Shown: positions 10,265 to 19,281, counted from the stretch's first letter. The stretch is DNA of 21,172 bases from Cylindrodendrum hubeiense (GCA_014621425.1 JAANBB010000591.1:1-21172); one strand, 5' to 3'. The notes: generated by a model not told the origin, from the sequence alone. Numbers and translations are program-made.

Positions 10265-10321
10265 TACTACGTAGTACGGCCAGCATACGGCCAGCATCTG
10301 CCCAGCATCTGCCCAGCATCT
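10265..10321. repeat. 12-bp palindrome followed by four 11-bp tandem repeats
   Basis: TACTACGTAGTA (10265-10276) is a perfect palindrome. Directly after it come four 11-bp units: GGCCAGCATAC (10278-10288), GGCCAGCATCT (10289-10299) and GCCCAGCATCT twice (10300-10310, 10311-10321). The unit is one helical turn long, which would place a bound protein on the same face of the DNA. No function is established. Confidence 0.85.
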
Positions 10322-11214
10322 AGCATTGCCTGTCCACGTCCCCCGTCTGTAATGAGCTGGCCCGCCGCGCTGGGCCTGCCTCCCTGTCTTCCATCTCCCC
10401 CGGGGCACTGGCCCTGGCCTGTCGTTCGAGAAAGGCATTCCGGTCTGCTCCAACCTTACGAGTCTGATGAGTCCCGGAAGCCTTGACGCTGTCGTCTCAC
10501 CCGAAAGAATTAAATATGGAAAATACGAGCCGAACCACCGTCTCGGTCATTCTTTTGCCGTCTCCCTTTCCTTTCTTTTGGGGGACGTGCTCTGACACGG
10601 TTGTGTTGCTGGGAGTGTACGAATGTCAATTTCGAGACTCGGAGGCACAGGCCCTACCTTGAGGCGGGAGTAGTCCCGATAGGCCATGCAGGCAGGCACC
10701 TTGACTCAATCCCAACTTTCCCCCTTGATTCGAGGAGTTTCCGTCATGTGAGAAAGCCACAGGCATTGCTCTCTCATCAGCCGGTCTTACAATGTTGTCA
10801 GTTGTGGCTCGTTGTCAGCAATGACCTGCAGCAGCGTCCTGCACTTCGTACGAATTCTCCGACGGCTGAGACTGTTCGAGTCTTGANGCTTCGCCGCCCA
10901 AATCTCTGACGGTCTCTGACAATCTGTGATATCTCTTCGTGTCTCATCTTAGGGACTCTAATCTGGTCCGCGGTCGGTCTCATGGTAATCGCCGACATGC
11001 CTACCATTGCTTGACAAGATACATCACATTTCCCAGAGTTCTCAGTGGGCCTCCGCTCCGGCGCGGGATGTTCGAGCCGGTGAGAAGCCCGGGCAGACTA
11101 GCGCCAAGTGCTCCGCCCAAGTTGTGTTGGTATTGTGCGTACGGACTAGGCCATGGGTAATATCGACTGACATGCAAAGTGCGTGTCAGTTAACGTTGGT
11201 GACTAGTCTCATCA
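10322..11214. other. Gene-free region with one ambiguous base
   Basis: I see no gene. An N at position 10887 marks an unresolved base in the assembly. The surrounding frames are short and lack domains. Confidence 0.45.
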
Positions 11215-11655
11215 ATGCTTCCATGCTATATGTGTCGCGAAACAATAGTCCAGTTGCGTCGGCCTTCAAATTCCGTCGTCCAGTCTGACAGGCTCGCTTG
11301 GGCTTCAATGCCCGGAACCCCCATACGACGCACATCTTCCCCCATCCTCTTCACATGCGACTCGCCCACATTCTTCCATCGGTTTGGGGGGGACGCCGGC
11401 GCGACGGCACCAGATGCGGTGCGGGGAATGAAGGCTGCAGCAGGAAGCGACGGAGATTCCCAAATCAAGGCAACGCAATCACTCCAACCATACAGCGCCC
11501 GGCCAGACAAAAGAGCCGGCGGCCAGGGCTCGACATCGGGTGGGGAGAGCGGGGTTGACGATGACCTGTTTCTGTTGGAGGCCGAGTTGGAGGCCGAGAG
11601 GGAGGGTGAGCTTGCACCTCGGAGTCCTGCCTGTGAATCCACGTGGGAACGATGA
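11215..11655 (+). CDS. Possible hypothetical protein or exon (unsupported by homology)
   Basis: This is an ATG-to-TGA frame of 146 codons. I recognise no family. What argues for coding is a fairly natural composition, with an acidic segment DDDLFLLEAELEAEREGE near the end that would form a helix or coiled coil, and mostly GC-ending codons. A good donor-like GTGAGC at about 11606, just inside that helix, means it could also be an exon of a split gene. Against coding: no conserved motif, no partner exon that I can identify, and an opposing frame is also open. It lies alone in the middle of the 5.8-kb gap. Confidence 0.2.
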   Translation: MLPCYMCRETIVQLRRPSNSVVQSDRLAWASMPGTPIRRTSSPILFTCDSPTFFHRFGGDAGATAPDAVRGMKAAAGSDGDSQIKATQSLQPYSARPDKRAGGQGSTSGGESGVDDDLFLLEAELEAEREGELAPRSPACESTWER

Positions 11656-13062
11656 TACGTACCAAGTTGCCAAACCGAGCTTCATACATGATAGAGGGTG
11701 CGATCATAGCACCTCCATCACTTATCACCTGTGCAATTCCGTGTTGCTAAATGAAAGGCAATGGACAATGAATGCCATGGTGGGGGACAACATCAGGTGC
11801 TCAAGGCGGGGTTGAGTATGGAGATTGGGTTCTCACACTGGGCCAAGAAGCCATCTACGGCAACTCTAGTAGATTCTCCATCAGGAGCTAGAGAGATTAC
11901 TGTGCATGCTGGAATTATTGTGACGAAATTCTATGTGACTCGGACTGTCGTCCCGTCATGAGCGTTTGTGGCTAGATGGAGACCCGCAAACAGGCAGGTG
12001 TGGCTGTGTTTATCAGCCGCACATGTCTTCACTGAGCCACATTGGATCCACTGGAGAGAAACCATCGTCAACTTGAGTTATCCATCAGCCATCGCAAGGG
12101 AATATACAGTGCGAGTACGGAGCTCTGGATTCCCTGTTTGATTCCCGGGTTTTCTGTACAGCATTTCACTACAGAACAAAGACCGTGTAGGCTGCCGGCA
12201 ATCTCAGTGCCCCAATTGTGAGTGCTGGTTGTTTGTTTGAACAGCGTTTCTTGGCTTCTGTTCTGGCCGGGTGAGGTTGCAATTCACTTCGCCCTCATGG
12301 CTCCAAGTCACGCGCAGTTGCATGCTGCGTTCTAGCTCTAAGTCCTGTGTTCAACAGTACACGCTATCGACTTTCTGCCCTGTCAGCTGACGCCTCTCCG
12401 ACAATTTTACACTGCCAGCTGCCAGCACTGTCAGGCACAAACTTTAAGGTCTGAGGTGGTGACTCTCCAGGAACTCACAACAATTTCTTCAATTCTTCAT
12501 CAACACCCCTCTCGCAACACTTCACGCCTCAGAGACCAGGGAATTTCGGTGTCCCCTTCTCAAAGGACTCCTTGGAAAGTTCAACTTTCTTCTGCCAAGG
12601 TGAACGAGAGCCACAACACCTGCCTCTAGGGTGGCAGAACCTCACGACAACCGTCACATCGGCGTTTCGGCCAAGTCCACCTGAGCGGTTCTTGGAAGAC
12701 TCGACACAGGCAAGAGCTACCTGGGTGGCACGTTGTATCTTGCAGCCGCACTCGCTCCCTGGCAACACGATTTAAGCAGTTCAGTGTTCGATTTCTCCCC
12801 CCGTTCAACTTTCCTCAAGTCAACTCTGGCAAATTGCTCCCTCCACAACACACATCTTCGACTGTGTTTCATCACATTGACGACTCGGCTGTATATGAAT
12901 CGTTGATCCAGTGCATTTTCCCGAGTACTTCGCCCCAGAGCCGGGGGTTATCTCAGGGCAGTTGTGAGTCTCGGACGTTACACAGCCCACTTCCGAATGT
13001 ATGACTTACTGTGGCATAGGCTTGACTGACCCAGCGTTAGACCATCGCCTAATCACGAAAAC
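11656..13062. promoter_or_regulatory. Upstream region and probable 5' leader of TAD3
   Basis: I see no gene. From about 12470 the plus strand becomes rich in CT/CA (tracts near 12480-12530 and 12790-12860), as fungal transcription start regions and 5' leaders often are. A hairpin-capable stretch lies at 12570-12600: CCTTGG pairs with CCAAGG, enclosing GAAAGTT-C-AACTTTC. A GTGAGT at 12964 and a GGCATAG ending at 13019 could bound a 56-nt 5' UTR intron. A three-codon uORF (ATG at 12895, TGA at 12904-12906) would lie in the leader. Confidence 0.4.
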
Positions 13063-14428
13063 ATGGCGACTGTTGAAGCTGATAGTGGCGCTATGTCCGC
13101 ACGAGAGGCAGCGGACGTGTCCCAGTCGACCAAGCCCGAAGTCAGCGGCCCGTGTGAAGTCGCCTCAAATCCTTTGATCGACGACCTGATCCCAGAGAAC
13201 CTCCGCCGTGGCGTCCTGATACCTCTCAAGACGACCCAAGAGGTCAGACAAGACCATGTTGTCGGACAGTCCTGGATTACCAGGGCTCCCACCAAGCTGG
13301 CCAACGATGTCATCTCGTTCGTTTACCCCAACCGTTCCTCAACTGCAGCTGCATCTGCCACAAATTAACCTTGACAACTAACACACTTCTAGAGCCTTGC
13401 GTAACATGCGGCCTGATGCTAGTGCTAATCCCCTACCTCATCTTCGCAGATGCGCCAAGCCTGCTGATCTTCCTGCCCACTTGAAGACTCAGTTCATGAA
13501 TGACACCCCAGTCGGTCGCCAGATCCATACCGCAAAGTCAACCTGGATCTACATTATCGTTGGAGAGGTCAAAGACTTTTCTCGGGAAGATCTTACCAAC
13601 GCCATGGCCAATATCGAAGGGCTTGACAAAGATCTGTTTACCTTCATCATATCAATTCCTTTGCTGGCACCAACGTCCCAAGTCCAAGCAGCAATGTGGT
13701 CGTCGCAATTTTGGCCAACAGTGTACCGAAAGAATAACCCTCTCGGTCCTCACCCTAGCATGGTCGCGCGTGGGACTGATGAGGTCAAGGAAGATGCCTC
13801 GCTCTGGATGGCACTTGCGCACCGCGTGGCCCTCCAGGCTAAGGAATCCGGAATCGGCGAGGCGATAGGAGCCGTCATCGTTCAGAGAGATGGAGCCAAG
13901 GCAGAACTTGTCGGCCTCGCCGGGGACGCTCGCTGGCACCAAGAGTACAGCAACGATCTATTTGGCTCGAGCAATCCCATGACGCACTGCGTACTTCGAG
14001 CCATCAGCATGGTTGCCCAGAAGCTAGTTCGACACGAGCGACGGGTTGCTGGTCGTCCCGTCAACGTCCCGAACCTCGACTATGACGCATTCCAAGATGC
14101 TCCCCTGATAGAGTTGGAGAGGCAGTGCTTTGAGCAAGATCACCCGAATAAGGACGGCTACTTGTGCCATGGTCTGGAGCTTTACGTCACCCACGAGCCA
14201 TGTGTCGCTTGCTCGATGGGTATTCTCCATTCTCGGATGGGGAGGGCCGTATTTTGCAATCACATGCCTCGCAGCGGAGGACTGAGCTCAGATGATCGTC
14301 CTGATGGAGGTGGACGAGGACTGGGACTCTTTTGGAGACGCGAGCTCAACTGGAGCTTGATGGCATGGGAATGGGAACGCGAGGCCGTTCCCAACCTGCC
14401 CTCTCTTGACCCCACCACTCATGTTTAG
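13063..14428 (+). CDS. TAD3: tRNA-specific adenosine deaminase subunit TAD3 (ADAT3)
   Basis: TAD3 pairs with TAD2 to deaminate wobble adenosine 34 to inosine in tRNAs. Exon 1 is 13063-13316, the intron is 13317-13392 (donor GTTCGT, branch ACTAAC, acceptor TTCTAG) and exon 2 is 13393-14428; 1290 nt, 429 residues. Without splicing the frame ends at TAA 13366-13368. The join restores DVIS-ALRNM and keeps the HLRRCAKPADLPAHL block in frame. The N-terminal half (to about residue 210) is the TAD3-specific domain; the deaminase domain runs from about 220 to 415. Zinc ligands are H283 in THCVLRA and C355/C358 in PCVACSMG. The position of the catalytic glutamate is V285, which is the family hallmark of the non-catalytic subunit. 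The end ELNWSLMAWEW is typical of the family. The start has a good context (AAAACATGGC). Confidence 0.95.
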
Positions 14429-14539
14429 GATTACCACCTCCGAGGTCCATACGAGACTCATTCGCTACCGAGCCCCATACAAGGAGCCGGGCGTAACAAT
14501 AAGGCGACGCAAGAGCGGTCGCATAATATCAATACATCA

Positions 14540-14863
14540 CTAGACGCAGTCCGAGATTGGCCAAGACACAAAGACGTGAGCCGTGGCAAGACGGATGTCC
14601 TCCAATGCTTGACTAGGGGTGCTATTCTGGTCTACCAGCAACTGGAGCATTGGTTCGAGGACAGGCAGAGGGTTTAGATAGGCCTCTGCGCTCCGGGAGA
14701 AGGGATGGAACGGGAATGGGGACGTGGCGGGTTGTGTAACAATAGCTTGAGCAGAGACGAGCAGAACATGCATATAACCAACGGCGTGCTCGTGACAGAT
14801 CTGATCAAACAGGACGCCTTGTGCAGAAGAGAAATGGGTAGACGGACTCTTCGTGCCAAACAT
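14540..14863 (-). CDS. Possible small hypothetical protein
   Basis: This is an ATG-to-TAG frame of 107 codons, tail to tail with TAD3 (112 bp apart). I recognise no family. The codons are mostly pyrimidine-ending, the composition is balanced and includes a plausible helix (SQALEDIRLATAHVFV), and the ATG has a purine at -3. There is no signal peptide or clear membrane segment. It could equally be antisense or 3' UTR sequence of TAD3 transcripts that happens to be open. Confidence 0.25.
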   Translation of the reverse strand: MFGTKSPSTHFSSAQGVLFDQICHEHAVGYMHVLLVSAQAIVTQPATSPFPFHPFSRSAEAYLNPLPVLEPMLQLLVDQNSTPSQALEDIRLATAHVFVSWPISDCV

Positions 14864-15546
14864 GTCGGTTGAGGAATGATGACGAAACAGAGAAGGGCAG
14901 ACGGTGCTCGTTGAGTCGTTGCTGTGCAGCCCGTAAATATCAAATATACCTATGCAGTTGTCACATAGTCGCTTGTGCCGGTTGTTGTTAGAAAAGATGC
15001 AAAGAACCTGGAAGATAAATTAAAATTACAATCCCTGATACCTAGTTAGGGAGGATGGCTATGATAGCTGCTGCGGTGCTAGCCTAAATCTATATTTATG
15101 ATCCTTGTGGGTTGCATCAAACAGGATCCTCTCCAACGCAGTACGTAGGCGCGAGGACTTGGGCGGAACCCAGAGCGAAATTTCTCCGTTGAAGGAGCAA
15201 TGAGCGATAATGAGCAAACAAAGAAAAGGCGGCTCTAGTTGAGTCTCTGTTCTATAACCGCGGCAGACAAGTGCGGCAGAGTGGGCATGGGACCCTGGCT
15301 GGCTGGCTCCAGTGCCCCTCCTTGTTGGTCCGGATCACCAGTGGAGGGTGAAGTTTGGTCTCCCCTCCCCTAGTACGCGACGTCTCCAGCACCTCCCTGC
15401 CCCGGTGCTCTCTCTGCCTTTGTCTTTGCACGCCGACGGTCCGCCCACGCCCTGAACGACAGACAAAGACCCGGAGCCGACGCAGGGCTTCTGAGAGACA
15501 GCAGTGAAAGCTCTTTGATTCTGCACCCGCCATGCGGTTTCTTTGA
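14864..15546. other. Intergenic region and likely RNH1 promoter
   Basis: Nothing coding is seen. 14940-15130 is AT-rich. From about 15280 the plus strand becomes C/T-rich, consistent with the promoter and start of the RNase H1 5' leader. A four-codon minimal uORF (ATG 15531, stop TGA 15543-15545 region) lies at the end of this stretch. Confidence 0.45.
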
Positions 15547-15813
15547 CTCGTTGGCCGCCGCTTCCAGCCTCGTGCGACTATCGCCCACGACGTCTCCAAC
15601 TGCCCCAGCAGCGTCGTCATCAACGGGCTCCCGCAGCGTCTCGTCAGCCGCCCTGCTCAAGCAGTCCGGTTCATAACCTCCGCGGCGCCGACCTGGGCGC
15701 TGGGCCATGCGTCAAGCTCTCCCGATTTTTCAATCTTCAACTTCCTCCACGCTAAAGCTCTTCGCCCCGCCAACCTCCATCACCGGCCCGAGCACCAATA
15801 CGACATCGCCGAC
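15547..15813 (+). promoter_or_regulatory. RNH1 5' leader, open in frame for 89 codons, presequence-like
   Basis: The frame of the RNH1 start codon is open backwards to TGA at 15544-15546 and contains no ATG. Its central part reads RLVSRPAQAVRFITSAAP, which is Arg-rich, free of acidic residues and has an R-x-F-x-x-S arrangement like a mitochondrial presequence cleavage site. Candidate near-cognate starts include ATC at 15580 (A at -3, G at +4) and ATC at 15619. Translation of this leader is inference; C-rich DNA is stop-poor and could be open by chance. Confidence 0.3.
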
Positions 15814-15817
15814 ATGA
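15707..15817 (+). CDS. uORF overlapping the RNH1 start codon (ATGA)
   Basis: ATG at 15707 opens a 36-codon frame whose TGA (15815-15817) overlaps the RNH1 ATG (15814-15816) in the four bases ATGA. The peptide starts MRQALPIFQSSTSSTLKLF, again rich in hydroxylated residues with Arg/Lys and no acids. If the mRNA starts upstream of 15707, scanning ribosomes meet this AUG (C at -3, so a weak context) before the main one. That would favour leaky scanning or termination-reinitiation control of RNH1. Confidence 0.35.
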   Translation: MRQALPIFQSSTSSTLKLFAPPTSITGPSTNTTSPT

Positions 15818-16847
15818 ACAAGAAGCGAACGGCCCCGGGGGCAACTCCTGCGCCGGCCGGCTCGTCCAAGAAGCGCAAGGTGGACAATGTACAAAAGTTC
15901 TACGCCGTCAAGGCTGGGTTTCACCCGGGCGTCTACCTGACGTATGCCGAGTGTCAGCTGCAGACGGCGGGGTTCAAGGGAGCTGTGTGTGAGTAGACTG
16001 GATAGGGCAAAACCCATCGTGGAGCAAGAAGCTAATCTTTCATGTGTGAGCAGTCAAGTCATTTACGTCCAAGGAGGATGCCGAAAATTTCGTGGCTGGC
16101 AAGAAAGTCAAGTCATCATCCAACGAACCCGACAAGTTCTACGCCGTGGCCGTGGGCAGCCCAACCGGTATCTACACAGACTGGACGGAAGCTTCGGAAG
16201 CTATCAAGGGAGTCAAGGGACCCAAGTACAAGCGCTTTGCGACACGAGCAGAAGCGGTGGCATACATCCGGCAGTTTGGCAACCGCGATGCCATCGAGGC
16301 CCTAGGAGAGGAGGCTGTCGAGCCCGAAGAGCCCCCCGCGAGAAAGGCCAAGCCAGCCCCGAAGGAAGAACCCGTGCCGACAGGGCCCCAAGAGGATATA
16401 CTCAAGGTCTACACCGACGGCAGCAGTCTCGCCAACGGCAAGAAGGGATCACGGGCAGGCCTGGGCGTCTTCTTCGGCAACGACGACCCACGTAACCTCT
16501 CAGAGAAACTACCAGGCGAGCTGCAGACGAACCAGCGAGCCGAGTTGATGGCAATACTACGGGCGTTGGAAATTGCGCCGCTAGAACAAACGGTGCAGAT
16601 ATTCAGCGACAGCCAGTACTCTATCAACTGCGTGACGCAATGGGCGCTGAGCTGGGAGCGCAAGGGCTGGAAGACTGCCACAGGCGAGAACGTCAAAAAC
16701 CAGGACATCATCCGCGACGTGCTGGCGAGGATGACTGAACGAACAAAGGCTGGTTCCAACACCTATTTCCAGTGGGTCAAGGGCCACGCTTCGGATCGCG
16801 GCAACATTGCTGCGGACAGGCTGGCGGTCCTCGGAGCTAGAATGTAG
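15814..16847 (+). CDS. RNH1: Ribonuclease H1 with two hybrid-binding domains
   Basis: The enzyme cleaves the RNA strand of RNA-DNA hybrids (R-loops, primers) in the nucleus and often in mitochondria. Exon 1 is 15814-15988, the intron is 15989-16053 (GTGAGT donor, GAGCAG acceptor) and exon 2 is 16054-16847; 969 nt, 322 residues. The join restores GAV-FKSF in the first hybrid-binding domain (about 28-74, KFYAVKAGFHPGVY). A second such domain follows at about 86-134 (KFYAVAVGSPTGIY), as in yeast Rnh1. An acidic/Pro/Lys linker (about 140-172) leads to the catalytic domain, with D180 in YTDGSS, E222 in RAELMA, D244 in SDSQ, H303 in KGHASD and D313 in GNIAAD, so the DEDD set is complete. SSKKRKV (17-23) resembles a nuclear localisation signal. 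The start is the first ATG in frame. The leader features are described separately. Confidence 0.96.
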
Positions 16848-17205
16848 GACACCTGGCTGGAGGACTAGAATCGGTGGGGGAAATACATATGATTGGAACC
16901 AATGGCTGTGTCTTGGGATGACGAGGCTGTGTATATCGCGGACAACAACAACAACAATGCAGGAAAGGGGAGGAGCTCTCTTGAGATAATCTTTTGCTTT
17001 GCTAGGGCGTGGAGTCTTTTGGTACATGTGTGGATATGGAGCTTTCTCTGTCCTTGTCTCTTGTCTTTGGTCTCATTTTCATTTTCTGGTTTCTTGTCGT
17101 GATACCTACTCTCTGGTGTTTTAGCTCCGAAATGAACCGAGATCGGCTGATATTCTCGCCACAATCTGCAACAAGAACCGCAGCAGAGTCGTGTTACCCC
17201 CTCTA

Positions 17206-17238
17206 CGGAGAATAGGAGACCTATCTAGTTATTCTCCG
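17206..17238. repeat. Inverted repeat with 9-bp arms
   Basis: CGGAGAATA (17206-17214) and TATTCTCCG (17230-17238) form a perfect 9-bp stem around 15 nt. An inner alternative, ATAGG/CCTAT around AGA, overlaps it. It lies about 360 bp after the RNH1 stop codon, so it could be a late 3' structure or the end of a degenerate transposable element. Confidence 0.7.
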
Positions 17239-17864
17239 CACCGGATAAGTGGGCTACTGTAGCATATGTGGCGTGGGGTGGTGTAACTTGAAATTCTGGT
17301 GCAGATTCCTATTGTGGAAGCATGCGATATCCTCGTGTGGGATGCATGCGTGTAAATTAAAAGCGTGCTGTATGGGTGCCTTAGCCAGGAACGGTCATGC
17401 GCTCGCCAGTCTACGACCAGAGCGCGTGCCTCTTCTAGGCGCCTGGCTTCGTGATACAACGGTGCTGGGTTGACTGTGCCACTGGGAAAGGGGAGTCAGG
17501 GGCAAGCCTGCATATGGGCGTTCTCCAACATGTGAATATACTAGGAAGGGAATCCAATGCGACCTGAAGAAGGCCTCCGTTTCCGAATCCATGTTAGGTT
17601 TGCTCTGATTCAATGTTCGGCATCTCCAGCTATGTATATCTATCACCTGTGTCAGCATGACTGATGACAGAGGCATGAGATGATTGGGAGGTAGTACCGG
17701 GGCTTCAATGGAAGATATCGCCGACCCGACTCCAGCCATGCTGCAACTGGAAGCATATGCATGATTAGCAACTCAGGCATCGCCGTTCCTAGAACGGCTG
17801 TTGTTCTGGGGCTGTGGTGTTGTTGTCCCAGTCGGAACTGGCCGGCCGTTGGTTAGTCCCGAAT

Positions 17865-17945
17865 CGATAAATCAAGGTGAGCGCATATCCTGTTATAGTT
17901 TGCTTCTTATAACAGACTTTGGACTAGATATGCACGTATTTATCG
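17865..17945. repeat. Nested three-tier inverted repeat
   Basis: Three pairs of arms nest in the right order: CGATAAAT (17865-17872) with ATTTATCG (17938-17945); GCATATC (17883-17889) with GATATGC (17927-17933); TGTTATA (17891-17897) with TATAACA (17908-17914), around a 10-nt loop. 44 of 81 bases pair perfectly. Unpaired gaps of 10 and 1 nt on the left and 12 and 4 nt on the right make it an imperfect long hairpin, as in a decayed palindromic element. Confidence 0.8.
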
Positions 17946-17999
17946 CGATCCCCCCCCGGAGGATCATACAAACACCATAGGGTTGCACCTCAACGTCGG

Positions 18000-18048
18000 A
18001 CCGGTCTCCTGATCGGTTCTGGGGGCGTCAAGCCCCCCTGAGACCGGT
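18000..18048. repeat. Interrupted hairpin with GC-rich tip
   Basis: ACCGGTCTC (18000-18008) pairs with GAGACCGGT (18040-18048), and inside it GGGGGC (18021-18026) pairs with GCCCCC (18032-18037) over a five-base loop. The 5' side has a 12-nt bulge. The arrangement is strong enough to fold as RNA or extruded DNA. There is no T-run after it. It lies 55 bp from the nested repeat at 17865-17945. Confidence 0.75.
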
Positions 18049-19281
18049 GAGTTAGGCCAAGAACGGCCCGCATCTAGATCGGCCGCGGGATCGGAGGGTG
18101 ATTATGACACGAACGTTGATGTCCCCGCGAGTTGGCTACGGCGCGGCGGAGGCATGGGAGGGGTTGGTGACACACAACTACCGGCTTAACCGTGGGAGCA
18201 GGGGTAAACAGACCGGACGATAGGCCAGGACGTCAAGATGACGAGTTCATGGCGAAATGAGGTCTTTCTTGGATATCTAGTGCTCCCTTCGGAGATTTGA
18301 GATTTCGAATTTGGGCGAAGTGCATCAGGCTCGTCGTAAGAGAGAGGGGGCGACAACTAGGCAAGATGGTGAACCGACTGATAGCCGACGTCGCATCCTC
18401 GTGTCCGCATTGCGGCTGCCATGCACCACCGACGGTTTTGGGCTGCCAAGTGGCAACACCACCACAGTTCGGGTTGATTTCTTATTTAGTTGTGTGATTC
18501 TTTTCTTATTCCGAGCCGAATTGGAATCGAGGGCGCTGCCGCGTGTGTTTACGTACATATCTCAGCGCAGTCCCCGAAAGAGGACGTCCGAGGGAGGGTG
18601 GCCGGGATCTGGGTTCACATCTTGCAGACGCTCAGCGGCAGTGGTGGTCCACGAGGCGATTGACAGATACGGAAATACACCTGTATCTGGGATGGAGATG
18701 GGGGTAGACGAGGAAACCCCTGGAGAAGCACCGTGTGATTAGGATGAAGATATGGATTGGCTTGTCGAATCCAGCCTGTCTCGCTTGTTACTGAGCTGTC
18801 ATCTACCGTGATCTATGTGTGTGGAGGTTGGTGATGATATCAGAGACAACGGACATGGATCCATTGCCAACATGTCAAGGCGTCAAGACATCCAACTGGG
18901 GCAATTGGCATAGCTATTGTGTAACCAACTTGTTTATGCCCACAATAACTGGCACGCCTTATCAGAGTTCATGTAAATCCAGCCTCCAGGACCGGCGCTC
19001 GCAAGGTTACGCCACACACCAACGGCCGTGCGTGATAACTTGCCTATCTGTCACTTTTGTTGAGATGTCAGAAAATCTAGGCAGAGACCTGCAGGAGGCG
19101 CGCGATTTCGGAACGCCCGCACGTTGCGGGATGACAGGATGGAAACGGGACACCGGACGAACTGGGTTGGCGCTGCATTGATTGGCCATGGTGGCGCTCT
19201 TTGTGTGCTTTTTTTGTCCCTTTCCTCTTCACCGTTGATGCTTCGGTTACATCCCAGAACGGTTCGACAACTATGGGAACA

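Noticed and set aside
7236..13062. tRNA or 5S rRNA genes in the gene-free gap
   Set aside because: GGTTCGA-like B-box cores near 7633 lack the trailing CC and a matching A box at the right distance, and no cloverleaf could be drawn.
10930..15060. Isolated TTAGGG-type hexamers
   Set aside because: Only single copies occur, so there is no internal telomere array.
17395..17739. 114-codon ATG-started minus-strand frame, with an alternative spliced version (GTGATA donor, TTCTTCAG acceptor)
   Set aside because: Both versions lack any recognisable motif. The splice consensus alone is too weak to support a gene.
18311..18742. 143-codon plus-strand frame
   Set aside because: No recognisable domain, unremarkable codon pattern and no flanking exons.
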